Shown here: one piece after another, positions 45,426-58,823 of the stretch
How positions within the stretch are numbered: position 1 is the first letter of the stretch
Layout of the letters: every line of letters starts with the position of its first letter
From: Myrica gale
Taxonomy: Eukaryota; Streptophyta; Magnoliopsida; Fagales; Myricaceae
Length of the DNA stretch: 64,000 nt
Direction of reading: 5' to 3'
Assembly (NCBI GenBank): GCA_963930655.1
Contig: OZ005618.1
Location: 4,734,001-4,798,000, forward strand
Position numbers and translations under genes: made by a program
The notes under the pieces: model-generated
Databases searched by the model: none
Told to the model about the DNA's origin: nothing
What the model saw: the letters and a program-made list of their open reading frames with translations, nothing else

Positions 45426-48400
45426 ATGTCAGACGTGGAGGATGTCAAAGAGCAGGAACGGGTGGATGGAGATGTCCCTGAGGAGTCTGAAAAATCCATG
45501 CCGTCATCTCAAGAAGAGGTTTTGTTCGTATACTGGATTTCCTTACATGCTTAATTTATAATTGCACCTATATTGTGTGCTTGGAAAGTTTTTATTCCCA
45601 GGATATGCATAATGGCTGCCATTTCTTAAAGCTTATGGTTAACTCATTCTATGATCTATGTAGGAGGTGGTAAAGAAGAAATATGGGGGAATAATGCCCA
45701 AGAAACCACCACTAATTTCTAAGGTGACTCTGGTGTCGAACTTACATATTGCTCTTGACTGGGTTGGGAAGAGACGTCTATTTGAGTTGGTTTTGATCTA
45801 AAGTTTTGGATTTGATATCAGGATCATGAACGTGCTTACTTTGATTCTGCTGATTGGGCTCTGGGAAAGGTATTTTGCACTTGAAGTTTACTGGTCATTG
45901 ACAGCAGTGGGGACACTAGAAGCTAAATAACAAGTATTTTTATGCTTTTAATGATAACAGCAAGGTGTAGAGAAGCCCAAAGGACCACTTGAAGCCCTTC
46001 GGCCCAAATTGCAGGTAGCAATCTAATTTAACTTGTCTTAAGATTCTTCTTATGTATGGTCACGGTCAAAAATCTGTCGATATTGCTTGTGACTACTTGT
46101 CAGATTGCATAATCAGTATCGACCTTTTGGCTGAGGCTGTAGTGGAGCTCTGGTTAATGTATTTTCTGACTAGGGTTTAAATTTGAATTCAGTCACTTTC
46201 CTGCTTTTTGCTAGTGCAGACAATTTTTTAATTGCCTTGAAGATGCTATAAATTCCAATCAGCCCAATCAATTAGGACAATTCATTAAGTCATGGATCCA
46301 AATTTTCATTTAAATGAGCTTGAGGCATGTAATTATATCCAACCAGCTCCCATAATTCAAGTCGAACATCCAATGCTTGAATGTTAGGTAGAGCTGGAAT
46401 TACGAATACTAATTAGTTAATTAGGCCAGTCATTCCTTAGAGGACCTAGAAAATTACGACCCTTGTTTGATCCATTTGTGCCTCTTACATTTAGAGCACA
46501 TGTAGGCTAACAATAATTTGACTGAATGATCTCTTTGATTTGAATTTATGCACATATTGGGTAACAACCTGATTACATGATAAAATAGGATATTCAATTT
46601 GAAATTTGAATTACATAGATAAGATGATAAACTAGCTAATAAATAGATAACTAACTAGATAAGATAAGCTTATCCTATTCAATCTATACAATAGATCACA
46701 AACTATTTAAATACACAACATAATTACAAACTAGGATAAGATAATATCCTAGAGCCCTTGGTACTCTAGAAGTCCTGCAGAACCCTAGCTAGAATTTAGG
46801 TTTCCGAACCCTAACTCGGGTCGGGTTTCACCCACTCTGAAGCCGACTCGATTGGGGCAAGGAAAATGAAACCCGACCCCAACTCGGAATGATTGCTGAA
46901 CTCGAGCCGCCCCGGGCAGATCGGGTTCGGCTCGGCACGGCTTGGGGCCGGGTTTCATTGTGCTTTATTTATTTTTGTCCATTATATTATAGGCTCAAAA
47001 CGTTATGGGCTAATTTTTTAAGGCTAAAAATTATCTGGGCTCTATTTTTTTAGCCCAATACTATATTTTTTGAGAAATAATGCAGACTTGGGATATTCGG
47101 GTTGGGTACGGGTTTTTCCGGAATGTGTTTAACAAACCCGAATCTTGTCAGAAATGCATACATAAAGCCGACCCGTCCAGGTCGGATCTCGGGTTTTTTG
47201 CCCAGCCCTAGTTGGGTTGGTCAAATGGTTGGTTTGAATGCACAACCCTAGTTCCACTCTACCATATCATCCTTGTTGTGATTCTTGAATGATTAAATAG
47301 TCCGAAACTTACAAAGCATTTTGGATTGTAAAATTTTAACAAAATTTTACTTTTATCAAACACACTTCAAAATTTTACTTTTACTTTTATCACTCATTCA
47401 CCAATTCTAATACATCTATTTTTTAACACCAACAAAATTTTATAACCAAATGCTATATTAATCTAGTATTCTGCTGCGATCTGGTCAAAAAGAAAATGAG
47501 GACCTCCTTTGGGTAAGGAGTGGGCGACCCATGCTCACATACGTGTCTGAGCTTATGTGCTAGGCACAACGTGCATCAAGCATGCAAGAAAACTCTGGTT
47601 AGATGGTGCCGATCAATTGAAGGTGGTAGTTCTTAACGATGAAGGTTTAGTTTGGATTGACTTGTTGAGGCTACTGGCAGCATGACTATAATATTAGTAG
47701 AATTATGGATCCAATGGAATATTGCTTGTTGGACTTGTTTATCTTAGATACCCATATACAGCTGCTAACATTTGAAATGAGTAAAACACTTCGTTTGTTT
47801 TGAAAGTTGGATACTGCATATTCCTGTTTTATTTGGTGCTTTATATGGTTATGATATAGCCAGACAACAGTTAGCATAGGTTCTATTAATATCCAGCTGA
47901 TTGTTCTTTTTTGGAATGTTTATGCTGCTTATGACTAATTACATTTGGTTCTTTATATGATGTAGCCCACACAACAGCAAACAAGATACCGGAAGTCTCC
48001 TTATGCTCCATCAGATGGTGAAGGTATGTACAACCATTACATTGATACTTGTTACACCAAAGCTATTGATCAAATTTAATATATCAATTACCTTGGGTAG
48101 TTATACCTGCAAGTAAACAGAAGTCCGTAGTACTGAATTGGATTGAATTCAGAGGGATTAAATTATGTGATAAAGAACCATGAATAAAATAATTAAAAAA
48201 TATATAGACGAATTGTTTTGTTGATTGTTGAATTTGACTTTTATATTACACATAAATAAAAAGAAAATAATGGATGAAAACAATAAAGAGAAACAACTAA
48301 GGTTACGAGGATGCATTTAACAACTTGTGATGCCTTTGATTAGTTATACTCAATTGGATGAGAATGATTATTCTCTTCAATCGGAAAATCTAACAATAAG

Positions 48401-49388
48401 CCCTGCAAAGATTTTCATATGATAGGATTTATGAATAGTAAATGGTTTGATGATAAAGCTTTAATTTCACTTCATAGGGATTCTTGAAGTATTCAATGTA
48501 TTCAGAAATCACAATGAATCGATAGGAATGTATATATGAGAAATTAATCTAAGATTATAGAACCATTCGATTAAACATGAATCAGTTTATCACCTCTTCG
48601 ATGATCAAAATAGCATCACAAGCTATTAAACTTCACCTTTAACCTTAGCAAGAGAGTTCTAGCCTGACATCTTCACAATGAAAGCCATGAATTCTAGAGA
48701 AAAACGTCTAACTAGAAAAGCAACAAAAGTAAAAAGTGAAGTCTTTCATGCTGTGTTCTCCATCCACCTTTAACCTCCTCTTTGAATGCATTTCTCACCC
48801 TCCAAATATGTGAATCTTGAAATCTTCATGAAATCAAAAGGCTTTCAAACACTGTAAATATCACATTGTTTGGATAATTAATGAATTAGTTATGATTTTT
48901 TCTGCTAAAAACGTCCAGATACCTAGACCTCTATCTTGATTTTAAATTGCTTTCTTGAGTTCAAATGTTGTTTCCCTCTATCTAATCCCACAAAATTGGC
49001 AGGAACAAGAGTCCTACAAGCTCTCTCAACTTCATTAATTGAATAGGATTGAGTGATTAAAATCACTTGTCTTTCAATTTAATTACAATTCCTGCAAAGA
49101 GATAAAACATGTATGTATTAGAACTCTCTCTAATAAAACACATCGATCAAATTTGATTAAAAATCAAATGCTAGTTTCATGAATTAACTGAAAATGAGGA
49201 TGAATGTCTAACAATAATGTAAACTGTCCCACAATGAACACTTACCAATACTGATAAATGATTAAGCTTTTATGGCCTGAATACTGTTCCATGCCATAAT
49301 ATTTCCACAACGAAAAAAGAGTAACCCTCGTTCTCTTTCTGTAGATGGGGGAAGTGCTCCACCAGAGGATGGGACTACCGACGTGTGA
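45426..49388 (+). CDS. Plant endosulfine (ENSA/ARPP19 family), predicted PP2A-B55 inhibitor
   Basis: Six coding exons: 45426-45518, 45664-45723, 45822-45869, 45961-46014, 47966-48023 and 49345-49388, giving 118 aa. It starts MSDVEDVKEQERVDGD and carries KKYGGIMPKKPPLISK followed by the family core DHERAYFDSADWALGKQG (residues 52-69). Ser60 in FDSADW occupies the place of the Greatwall-kinase phosphosite in animal FDSGDY. Known in animals and yeast: the phosphorylated protein binds and blocks PP2A-B55, supporting mitosis and quiescence. A plant equivalent is inferred from conservation. The remainder (LRPKLQPTQQQTRYRKSPYA) matches the family; the tail is acidic. Codons are intact across all five introns. 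Intron 4 (1.95 kb) and intron 5 (1.3 kb) hold repeat debris. Confidence 0.93.
46780..47215. mobile_element. Probable non-autonomous element in endosulfine intron 4
   Basis: A GC-richer island amid AT-rich intron has repeated CGGGTCGGGTTTC, AACCCGACCCC, TCGGGTTCGGCTCGG and GACCCGTCCAGGTCGG motifs. It ends TTTGCCCAGCCCTAG, which reversed (CTAGGGCTGGGCA) resembles hAT-type MITE ends. The left end is less clear, near ACCCTAACTCGGGTCGGG. Class uncertain. Confidence 0.45.
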
Positions 49389-50420
49389 GACTGCTGGTGG
49401 TCTTTCAATCTTGTGAGGACTGATGATTGTTATTCTGTACCTACATAGGTACCGAGTACTTTTATGTTCTCCGAAATAAAAGTGGGTGAAAATGTTTTGT
49501 TGCCAGCCTAAAGGACCAAAGAACAATGATATTGCAGTCGAGATTTATGAGCCTTTAGTTTCTGCCGTTCCATGTGCTTTCGCACGTGGGACGTTGTCGC
49601 ATTATGATTTAAATGAAAAAAAAAAAGACATTCTGGTGACTAGCAAAATAATTTTCATTTATTTTTATTTTGTTCCAGTGTTTCCAATAGATGTCTCTGT
49701 ACTATTTAAAGTGAAACAGGTTGTTTGTATCTTGTGAGTTGAAAAAAAGATTTTATATTCTACAGCAAAAATTGGTTGCCTCACTGGAGGCATTTTCATT
49801 TGCCCGTTTTCCCATTCTGTCTCAACAATTGACATGCCAGCCTCAATTTACTGCATTCGGTTCTTTTTTCTTCAATGACACCGCAGGGTCGAAAGGATCC
49901 GTTCCTTGCTCGAAAGCAACAGAAGCACATGGAAAACCCAGAAAGCCTCCTACCACAACGAGCGTCTTTGCCCAAAAGGCTCCAATGTTTGTTCAATGTA
50001 TGAACTCAAAATTTAAAACTCTTAATCACGGAATAGTTCATTCTCAGACACCTAAAACTGCTTATTAGATTAATGGAACTAATATGGTCTACTACATAAG
50101 CCATTGCTGGCAGATTAAAAAAAAGACATATCACGATGACATATAGCCGAAGCATACTCTAATTCCCAGCAACAGCGCATCAAAATTTAACCGGGGGGGG
50201 GGGGGGGGGGCGAATTGGCCCAAACGGCACAGACTCTCTTGGAGGATGGATAGGACATACTGGATTAAACATTTAAAATGATTATCCACACAAGACCAAA
50301 CAAATAAAAAGTAAAGACTATTAAAGCGATTTTTGTGCATCTCATTCTAAAAAAAATCCAATCATTTGATAAATCCACCAAAAAGCTTCACCTCCTATTC
50401 TCCCAGCAAAGTATGGTTCG
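49389..50420. other. Gap between convergent endosulfine and G3BP-like genes
   Basis: It contains the 3' UTRs of both genes, which converge here. There is a run of 18 G at 50193-50210, about 210 bp downstream of the G3BP-like stop. Open frames at 49486-50068 show no known domain. Confidence 0.45.
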
Positions 50421-53400
50421 TTAGGCAGTAGCAGGTATCCGTGGTGCTGTACTTCTGGCTGCAGCATTAACAGCCATTCCACCAGCATGATTCAAACGCC
50501 CACCATTGTTACCGGTGTGATCAGCCCTCTGATATCCATCTCCGCGGCTAAACGCGGCTCGATTGCCACCCCTGCCGCCAAACTCGCCCCTGCCGTTAAA
50601 GTCACCCCGGCCATAACTCCTGCCACCTTCATAGCTTCCGTTTCCACGGCCCCTTGCACCTTCATTCCTATATCCAGCTGCCCTTCCAGATGAAAATCGT
50701 CCCTTACTGTTCCCTGGATATGAAAAACAGCCACCGTTAAAATGTTGTCATATCAAGGTATGAATGGATAGATATCCAAAACACAACGCAAAACACAAAT
50801 CACAAGGCCCCATCTGCAAATGATTCAAGGATGCCTAGGCAGTAGATTTGTAGGAAAAATATATTGCACAGGACAAAAATGCCCCATTCAATCAAAACCG
50901 CCCCCTCTAGTATGGTTAACAGAAACAGTTGCAAGACCTACACCCGCTCCCCCTACAATCTCTTTCTTATTGCGATACAAAATTTATTTCTGTCATCTAA
51001 CTCCCACATTGCAAGACATATGCTGCATTTTACAAAGAGAAACATTGTATTCCCTTGTTCTGCTACCAAGCGTGTAAGATATCATGTCTCTTATATAGTT
51101 CCTAAAAGAACTCACCCCACCATATACGATATGTATTACTTGGAAAATTCAATCTACAAAACCTTATCCCCCCCCCACTATTTCCTTTTGTAAAGAAAAC
51201 TCTCAGACAAGTGAAAATTCAACCACAAAACCCAACTAACCTCGACTGGTTGACCTCTTTTCCTCAACAACGGCATGGCGTCCTCCGATGAGGATGGGTG
51301 AAGCCTGAAATGTCAATTGAACTACTATTTCATGCCCCAAAACAAAATAAGAGATTTTAAGCTAATGGGAGCAACAATTGATTAAAAAATCTCACACAAA
51401 TAATAAAGTCAACAAAATCATTAGCAACGGGAGAGTTTGAAATTCAACCTATACACCCATAGGAACGGGGAGGGAATTCTATGTTTAGTAAATCTTGAGT
51501 GTACTTCAGGTGGAAAAAAAAAAATCTTGTGTGAACGTATTAACAAAGAAACAGGCAAGACTACCAACAATCAGTCATCAATCCTCCTGAACCAGCACAA
51601 CCAAATATCAATATGCATCACAAATAGCAAACATACATTATGGAAAGATTGACAACAAATTAGTGATGGGACCCAAAAATGACCCATAAAACTGAATCAG
51701 CCTCAATGAGCAGATGTAAGATGCATTTATCAAAAAAGGTGTAGATGTATGGAGAGAACAAGCATCAACATGGAATGACAGGTACACAAACTTGACCTAA
51801 ATAATCACTTAGAAGAAGGGACATGAAGGGGATGGAACATTCCGACCAAAATCCAATAAATAATGACCATTGATGTCTACACAGTTAAGGGATCAGATCA
51901 CAGGTTCAATGAGGATCAATTTCAATGTATAGGCAGCAATAGAAGTTGTTTCATATCATGTATAGGCAACTCTGAATTTCAATGACAGGGCATTGACAAA
52001 CAAACAAATTACCATACAGATAACAAGACACTGCAGTTATAGTGGTCGTAAAAGTAATAAGTCGCCAACAATAAAGGCAGATAGATGTATACAAGGCTAC
52101 GGATATTGGTTGTGGTGGATTAACTATTCTGCCCATCGTGTGAATGTTTTTTTTTGGGCAAATAAACTATTACAGTAATCCCATTGTGTGAATGTTTACA
52201 AACTCCAAAACTTGAATTTGACACGACGGAGGGGAAACGGTTGGCTGCACAAGTTTGTTTGTATCACATATGTCAGATCATTGCACTTAGTTTAACACGA
52301 AGTGCCTATGCCAGAAAGATTTCAGGAATAAAATATATCCCCTTTCAACCAATAAAACAAGTCATGGCCCATCCACTTACTCAACCACAAAAAAGGCAAT
52401 ATGGGAGGTGAAAAAAGAAAAGGAAAGAAACGACAATAAAGGCAAAATTCGATGAACACCAGAATTGCAATTTGGAGAGCATTCGGTTGAACCAACAGAA
52501 TCTAGTAAATGCTAAGTTTAGGATCCATCCTTTTGCTCAATCATATCAAGCACAAATGGAGAAAGGAAAAATAAAAGGATTCAGCACACAAATACCAGGT
52601 GCATACCTCGATTGCACTTTGCACTGCACTTGCTACCTCAAATTCCACAAAACCAAAGCAAAATCCCTGTTGTATTGATTCATGGGAAAGGAAATATTAG
52701 TTTAGGAAAAAACTAGAAATAAACAAGAAGATTTGAGTTAACACTTGGACAAACCTTTTGGCTTCTGACTTGAATACCACCACTCTTAATAGGTCCAAAC
52801 TTCTTGAATTCATTCTCAAGTAGGGCAGGTGTAGCATTTATAGGGAGGCCTTTTATATAGATAGAATGGCCATCAGCTGTCAACAAACACAACATATATG
52901 TAGACAAACTAATCAGAGTTCATCCATATAGGGGAACCAAAACAACCATGATATGGATCACCCTATGCCTAAACTAGAAGAAAAAATGATAAATTATAAC
53001 AAACCACACACCTTCAGATTCCTTGTTACCACCGTCTTCATCTGCATTTGTGCTGGAAACCGGTGTTGGAGACACGGGGGCAGGAGAAGGTCCAGCAGTC
53101 GCTGGTTGCTCTTGGCTCTTAGGAACAGACCTCCTTGGCGCAGGAGTTGGCGACGAAAAAGGAGCAGCATTCTCCTTCAAAACCTTAACCTGGAATACCA
53201 AAATAAAGAGGTTTTTACCATATAAGGCCTTAATAAAATAAAAACTAGCAATAAAAATTGAAAAAATAGATGGGGACAATTACTATTGATTATCCCAACA
53301 TGTAGTGATTACCAGACCTGTTCTTGCGAACATAACAAATAAGAAATAAGTAAAAAACATAGGATTTTGTTTGACGGCCACTTACAATAGAGGCATAGGA

Positions 53401-54631
53401 CTTCTTTGGCACTTCTTCAATTTTTGAGTTGGATTCAGCCACCATCTGCCATCCATCAGAAGTTTCATCAACAACCTCAGGAACTGGTGCTTCCTCTTCC
53501 TCCACAGAAGCTTGTTCATTCTCAGGGGGATTATACACTTCCTTCCCATCAACAACCCCCAACTCTGCAGTTTCTGGCTCAGTAACATGATTCTCTTGTT
53601 CGGGAGATGATTCTGGACAAAAATTACCTCAAAATCAATTAAAAGCGCATCAAGAAGCCACACTTAAATTCCCAGCAACATTTAACATTACCAAGGTCCG
53701 AAGCAAGAGGTGCTTCCACATCGTTAACGATGTCCTGGTTCCCATCCTCAACATATCTAAAAACATCGTTCAGAACAAAGTAGCCTTTGTCTTGAGGTGC
53801 CAGGAAGAAAGTCTGAGTAAATTTCTGTCTCAAACTATCCTTTCGGGTCAAATAGCCAGTCACAAGTACAAGGACTCCCCCATTAAAAGAATCTTGCGCA
53901 TCCACAGTTAAGATCTCTGCACTTAGTTCACCATAATGAAGCGATAGTATCTTCTCATTGATTGCCTAGTCAATGAAAATCAGTCAGCATAGGTAGAGGC
54001 GAGGTATCAGGTTATCAACTGATTAATTTCATCTTTTGTAGGTCAACCTACAAATACGCATAACATCTAGCATACAAAACCAAAAACGCAAATAAGGCAA
54101 TAAAATTCAAATCCCTGCCTTTGTCAACTCTCCACCCACTCCCACCTTTCTTCCTTACGCTTTTCTAGTCATCTACCATGGCGTTAGCGCGAGAGAATTC
54201 TTAATCACAGAAAGCAACAGAAAAAAAACCAGACAGGCCACAATGTGTAGGCGATAGGCCTTGGAAGATAGCTAAATTGGAAATAAAAGGGGGGGGGGGG
54301 AAATAACCATACACAACTGACAAGCACAAAGATGGAAACTCACTTCCATGGTTGTTGTGATGCTCATGGCCCCATTTTCTTCTTGACGACCGAGCTTACT
54401 AGTATCCTGGTAAAATCGGTGAACAAGCTCCGGAGATTGATGCAAGATAAGGTAGAACTGGTGAACAAAGGCATTGCCAACCTACATTTACCGACGAAGT
54501 CATCCAAAACCAATTAATACCTATAAACATAACAGGACCTCTTCTAACATTCCAAAATAGAAAACAATACATACAACAGCAGCACCAGGAGGGCAAGATG
54601 CAGCTGAGACTTCCTGCTCTGAAATCGCCAT
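50421..54631 (-). CDS. G3BP: G3BP-like protein: NTF2 domain, RRM and RGG tail
   Basis: Nine coding exons (minus): 54631-54575, 54481-54344, 53965-53692, 53612-53386, 53189-53012, 52876-52755, 52666-52607, 51304-51241 and 50713-50421, joining in frame to 470 aa. The NTF2-like domain covers about 17-136 (VGNAFVHQFYLILHQSPELV, HRFYQDTSKLGR, GYFVLNDVFRYVED). A long acidic, Pro/Glu-rich linker includes WQMVAESNSK and KKSYASIV. The RRM runs from about 296 to 370: RNP2 IYIKGLP, RNP1 GFCFGFVEF (333-341). A Gly/Arg-rich tail follows (RGRGNGSYEGG, GRGEFGGRGG, about 393-430). Family role: cytoplasmic RNA-binding proteins of stress granules; plant members are linked to stress, immunity and ribosomal contacts. 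Upstream ATGs are absent in the coding exon. No frame damage. Several Arabidopsis paralogues exist and I do not assign one. Confidence 0.95.
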
Positions 54632-55600
54632 CCCTGAAATGATCTCTGAAAAGCGATTAAGAATAAAACTGATTAAAACAGATATCTCGCACCGTACTAG
54701 TTAAACATAATTCAGAAGCTTAACAAAAAAAACTGCTCCAATTTTCCACCAACTTTTCTCCTCCACCTCGTTATCACAGGGGAAGAAGTGTAATTAGAGC
54801 TATAACTCACTGGACACTCTCTCAGCAACTTTATTTTGTAAGCCACCCTTTCAGCAACTTGAATGCTTGATTGATTGAAGAAAAAAACTACGGGCACTAC
54901 ATTCTAAGACAAAATTGTCTTTTCCAATTATTTTTAACTGACAGGACATTCTCGGGAATATTATCATTTCCAAAAAAATTCCAAACAAACACTATGCAGA
55001 TTTCTCTATTGTAGATATTCCTGAAGTTTTTCTAAAAGACATTCCCCCGAACGTCAGGAGAGATGGAGACTCGGATGGAAACTTTCTCCACTAAGTTATT
55101 TTCTGAAACAAATGATCCCTCTAGCAACACAAACAGAGAAACCTACAGACCCTTCGGCTACTTCAACGCAAGTCCTGGGCAAATTAGTTCATTAAATCAA
55201 AACCCCGGCTTATACTTGAAGTTTACCTACAAAGGTTTACGCTTCCGCGGGAACGTTTTCCCTGGAAAGAATCGGGGACGAAAATAAACTTCAAAAAGTA
55301 AACCAAGGGTTTTGCTAACTAGTGGCGATCCAGCAGAGGATTTTTCAGTACGTAAATCTCGGCGTCTTTCTAAAGTAAAATTATACTTTCTACAATATTT
55401 CCCCCTAGAAAACAAACAGAGATTAACAAAGTAACACTGAAAGAATTATGGATGCGATTGGGGAAGCAAGATAAGTACCTGAGCGAAGAGAGTGGATCGG
55501 ACAGAGAGAGAGAAGGATATTCTCTGCGTCGCTCAGCGACCTTCTCTCACCTCCCCTCCCTTTTCTTTTTAGGGTTTATATCGGGGTTTGCTTGTCTGGA
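54632..55600 (-). other. 5' UTR with an intron, G3BP-like gene
   Basis: On the minus strand a donor, CGCTCAG|GTACTTATC (exon end about 55489), and an acceptor, CGCTTTTCAG|AGATCATT (about 54650), bracket a leader intron of about 840 bp ending about 19 bases before the ATG. The non-coding first exon would extend up to about 55600. Plus-strand frames here (for example 55063-55287) are not supported. Confidence 0.5.
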
Positions 55601-55654
55601 TCTCGGAGAGGCGCGAGAGAGTCTGTCGGTGCGAGTGTAAAAGAAGAGGGTTTT

Positions 55655-55673
55655 GGGGGGGGGGGGGGGGGGG
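55655..55673 (+). repeat. G19 homopolymer in the G3BP-like promoter/leader
   Basis: Nineteen consecutive G on the plus strand (C on the coding strand of the G3BP-like gene) lie about 165 bp upstream of the inferred first donor. Similar tracts occur at 50193-50210 (G18) and 54289-54300 (G12). Confidence 0.9.
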
Positions 55674-55796
55674 TACGACTATATGAGATACAGCACAACA
55701 GTACCGAACTGGGACGTGGGAAGAGAGAGAAGAGAGTTAGGAGATCTCCTAGAGTGTCGAAGCAATTCTCTTTTGGATACATGTAAAATCAGTCAT

Positions 55797-55998
55797 CGTG
55801 CGTGAAAATTGATTTAGATAATGTGATATGAAAAATATTGATTTAGCCTCTATAATTCTATTTTGTTTGTTATTGATTCTTTATTAAGGATTAATTTTAT
55901 TACTTTCTGAAATTACATGGACTAAATCAATATTTTTCATATTATAAAGACTAAATCGATTTTTATGTATAGTACATGGACCAATTTTATATTTATTC
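55797..55998. mobile_element. MITE-like foldback element
   Basis: AAAATTGATTTAGATAATG and GAAAAATATTGATTTAGCC at the left are inverted at the right (GACTAAATCAATATTTTTCA, GACTAAATCGATTTTTATG). About 200 bp, immediately upstream of the G3BP-like promoter. Confidence 0.6.
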
Positions 55999-58823
55999 CT
56001 TCTTTTTTTCGATGAATACAAAATAAAATAAAAAATATATTTCTTCTATTCGGCCAATTGTATTGGAGCCGTAGAAGATTCTGTTGGTCGAAAAAGGCAA
56101 ATAAAAACGAGAAATTACCACAAGCAAAGTATCACCCAGATTTTCGGAACCTAATACTTTCAAAAAGAAGGAAATAGTCAAAAGTAAACATGACGAGGTC
56201 ACGTTCGTTTCCATATTTTTATTTTCTTTTAGATTTACATCTTATTTTTTACGTCTACGATTTTAACATCACCAAAACACACATTTTAATACCATTTAAT
56301 ATTATCTTTTTTATATACATTAATATAATTTAACAATTTTTACAAGCATACTAATATTATTCTAAAATTACTTAAATATTCACAATTATATTAAAATCCT
56401 ACAATTTTACTCCAAACGAACATCCCTCAGTTTGTTTATTACATAAAAAATTCTAGACAGCTAAAAATGTCTAGAAAAAGAGTCCCCAAAATATCATATA
56501 ATGTTTCCTCTTCAAAACAACGTTATTTTATCATTATCATTAGAGGAAGTAACATCTAACTTGCTATGATCAGGATTATATTTGAATTACCAATTATATT
56601 CACTTTAAAAATGGTAAGAATCAATTTAAAGGTTTAAACTATATTCTACTTTGGCAAATGAAGTTTGTGTATTAGGTATGGAATTAGGCAATTATTGCGT
56701 TTTCTAGGACTTCAGCATTTGTGTAGTCCTTCGTCCCACACAAAATCATGTAATTTCGAGTTATTAACCTTGTCGGTTGCCCCGAAGGATTAACCTATGA
56801 GGTTTTGAACTTGAAATCTAGGAGATATCAAATTCCTAAGTTTTAAACCTTAATTAATTGAACAACCTCTTAACTTAAGTATCGTCTTAAAAATTGTAAA
56901 ATTACAAATTTTTGAAACCATATATCAACTCAACAAAACACATAAGGTGAAATATGACCAATCCTCAATTTTAATATCGAAATCCATATATCTATCTATG
57001 CAAAAATAAGATATGACATGTAAAATCCTCATTAACTTTATATTTAGCTTGTCATACATGGCCGACATGATCTCCCGATATGCTAATTGGAAGGATTTTC
57101 TGAACCTCCAATATATATATATATAAATATACCCATGACGAATTACAACAAAAGATTGATGACTTATATTTTTTTCTAAGCAAATCCTTAATACATATAT
57201 TAATACCCGAGAATATTAAAACTAATAGAATTCAGAAAAAGCCTCATAGGGCTAGTGAAAAACCTAAACACCCCCAAAGGCCTTACAAGCTTAGCAAATA
57301 AAATAAAGCCCTTGATGAAGGGGCACATAGGTCTCAGAACAAGCTGAATCCAAGAATCTGAAAACCAAACTGACCACAAGTGTTGAAGACACAAATAGAC
57401 CATAAAGGTCGAGACACAACACAAGCACCACACAAAGTGGCAATGGCTTCCACTGGAGGAGGAACGAACAAAGTGGCGACCCGACTCTCTTAAATTTTTT
57501 TTCATGCATATACCAGCTGTAAAAGGGGGAAATAAGATAATGGAAGTTTCGAATGACACAAAACAGTGACGCCCATGGTTGGAGGAGGAGCGGCCACCGG
57601 AGAAAAATATCCGAAACAGTCTAGGATAGAGGAGCATAGAAGAGCTCTAAGCAAAAAGGTTGAGAACGGTGGCAAAAGGGGCTCGAAACCAAGCACATGA
57701 GGCGCATGCGCCGCCCGATCAACACCAGAATGGTCTAGAAGTAGAGCCCAACGCCTGATCTATCCAATTGTGGTGCGTGTTTCCTTCTTCGGAGGCCAAA
57801 AATGCCTAGATCTAACATCCCTTCCTGTCGGAGCAAGACACATAAAAAGAGGAAAAAACACAATAACCGACCATATAAGGATTGACCAAGGGAAGAGAAA
57901 CCAACCGGAGGGGGTGGCAAGAGCTCCTTCCGCTGGTCAGATCTATTAAGGGGGAGGGGGTCAGAAGAGGGGGAATTGTGGGGCTATAGTGAGAAGCCGA
58001 GAGCTTTTCTCTCTAGCGAAAAAACTAGGTTAGTATAAGGGATAGACAATTCTCATTGCATCTTGTATGGTTTAATTAGTGGAGACAGACACAACAAGTG
58101 ATTGAATAACATGTTGAATAAGATTTAAGATTGTTTGTGTAAAATTTTGAGAATTATAAACTTTAAAGTTTTTGATGTTTACTTTGTTTTTGAGATCTTA
58201 ATTGACTCGTAAGTGTTCTCTAAATCAGATCTTTAGCACGTCTCATAATATGAATAACATATTTTTGAACAAAATTACCGTTAGTATAACACGTACAATT
58301 TTTAATTTGTCTATAAATAAGAATGATTAGCAAATGACCCCCTTATACTAAAAATTTCCTGAAAAGTGCATCGTTGATATTGAATTATTATTTCATATGT
58401 TATTCTTCGATCACAACTTAAGAGAGTGAATTATAAAATTTAGCAGTTTCTACATTATGTTAATTGCCAAATAATGATAGTTTTGGATTATATTACAAAT
58501 TATGGAATGGTAGTTTAGAGTGACACAAAACGAAGAAGGCAAGAACGAAAGAGAATATGCCATCCAGAGTATATGTTAAGCGGAGTCAGAAAAGGGCATA
58601 TCACAATTCAAAAGATGCGGGTCTCCATCATTCATGATCAGTAGAAGAGCTACTCCAACTTGAGTATGTACGTACCTCACCACCCTATCTGATTTTCCAT
58701 CCCTAACCTAACAAGTAACCCCATTGTTTCTGTTCAAGACCCGCAGTCTCTAAAAGACCAAAAACCTAAAAAGACCGAGGCAAGAAGACTGGAAATCATC
58801 AGGTTCGGTTCGGGTTGCGTTCG
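55999..58823. other. Intergenic DNA between G3BP-like and AFP genes
   Basis: Contents: a MITE (about 56194-56428), AT-rich sequence, and a GC-richer segment at 57200-58030 with long minus-strand open frames (145 codons at 57637-57200) but no recognisable domain; it could be a transposon fragment. The AFP 3' UTR lies just before 58823. Confidence 0.45.
56194..56428. mobile_element. MITE with ACGTTCGTTT / AAACGAACAT ends
   Basis: The left GAGGTCACGTTCGTTTCCA and right TCCAAACGAACATCCCTC are imperfect inverted repeats around an AT-rich body of about 235 bp. The ends resemble those of the Tourist-like MITEs at 24.5-26.1 kb and 61.0 kb. Confidence 0.6.
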
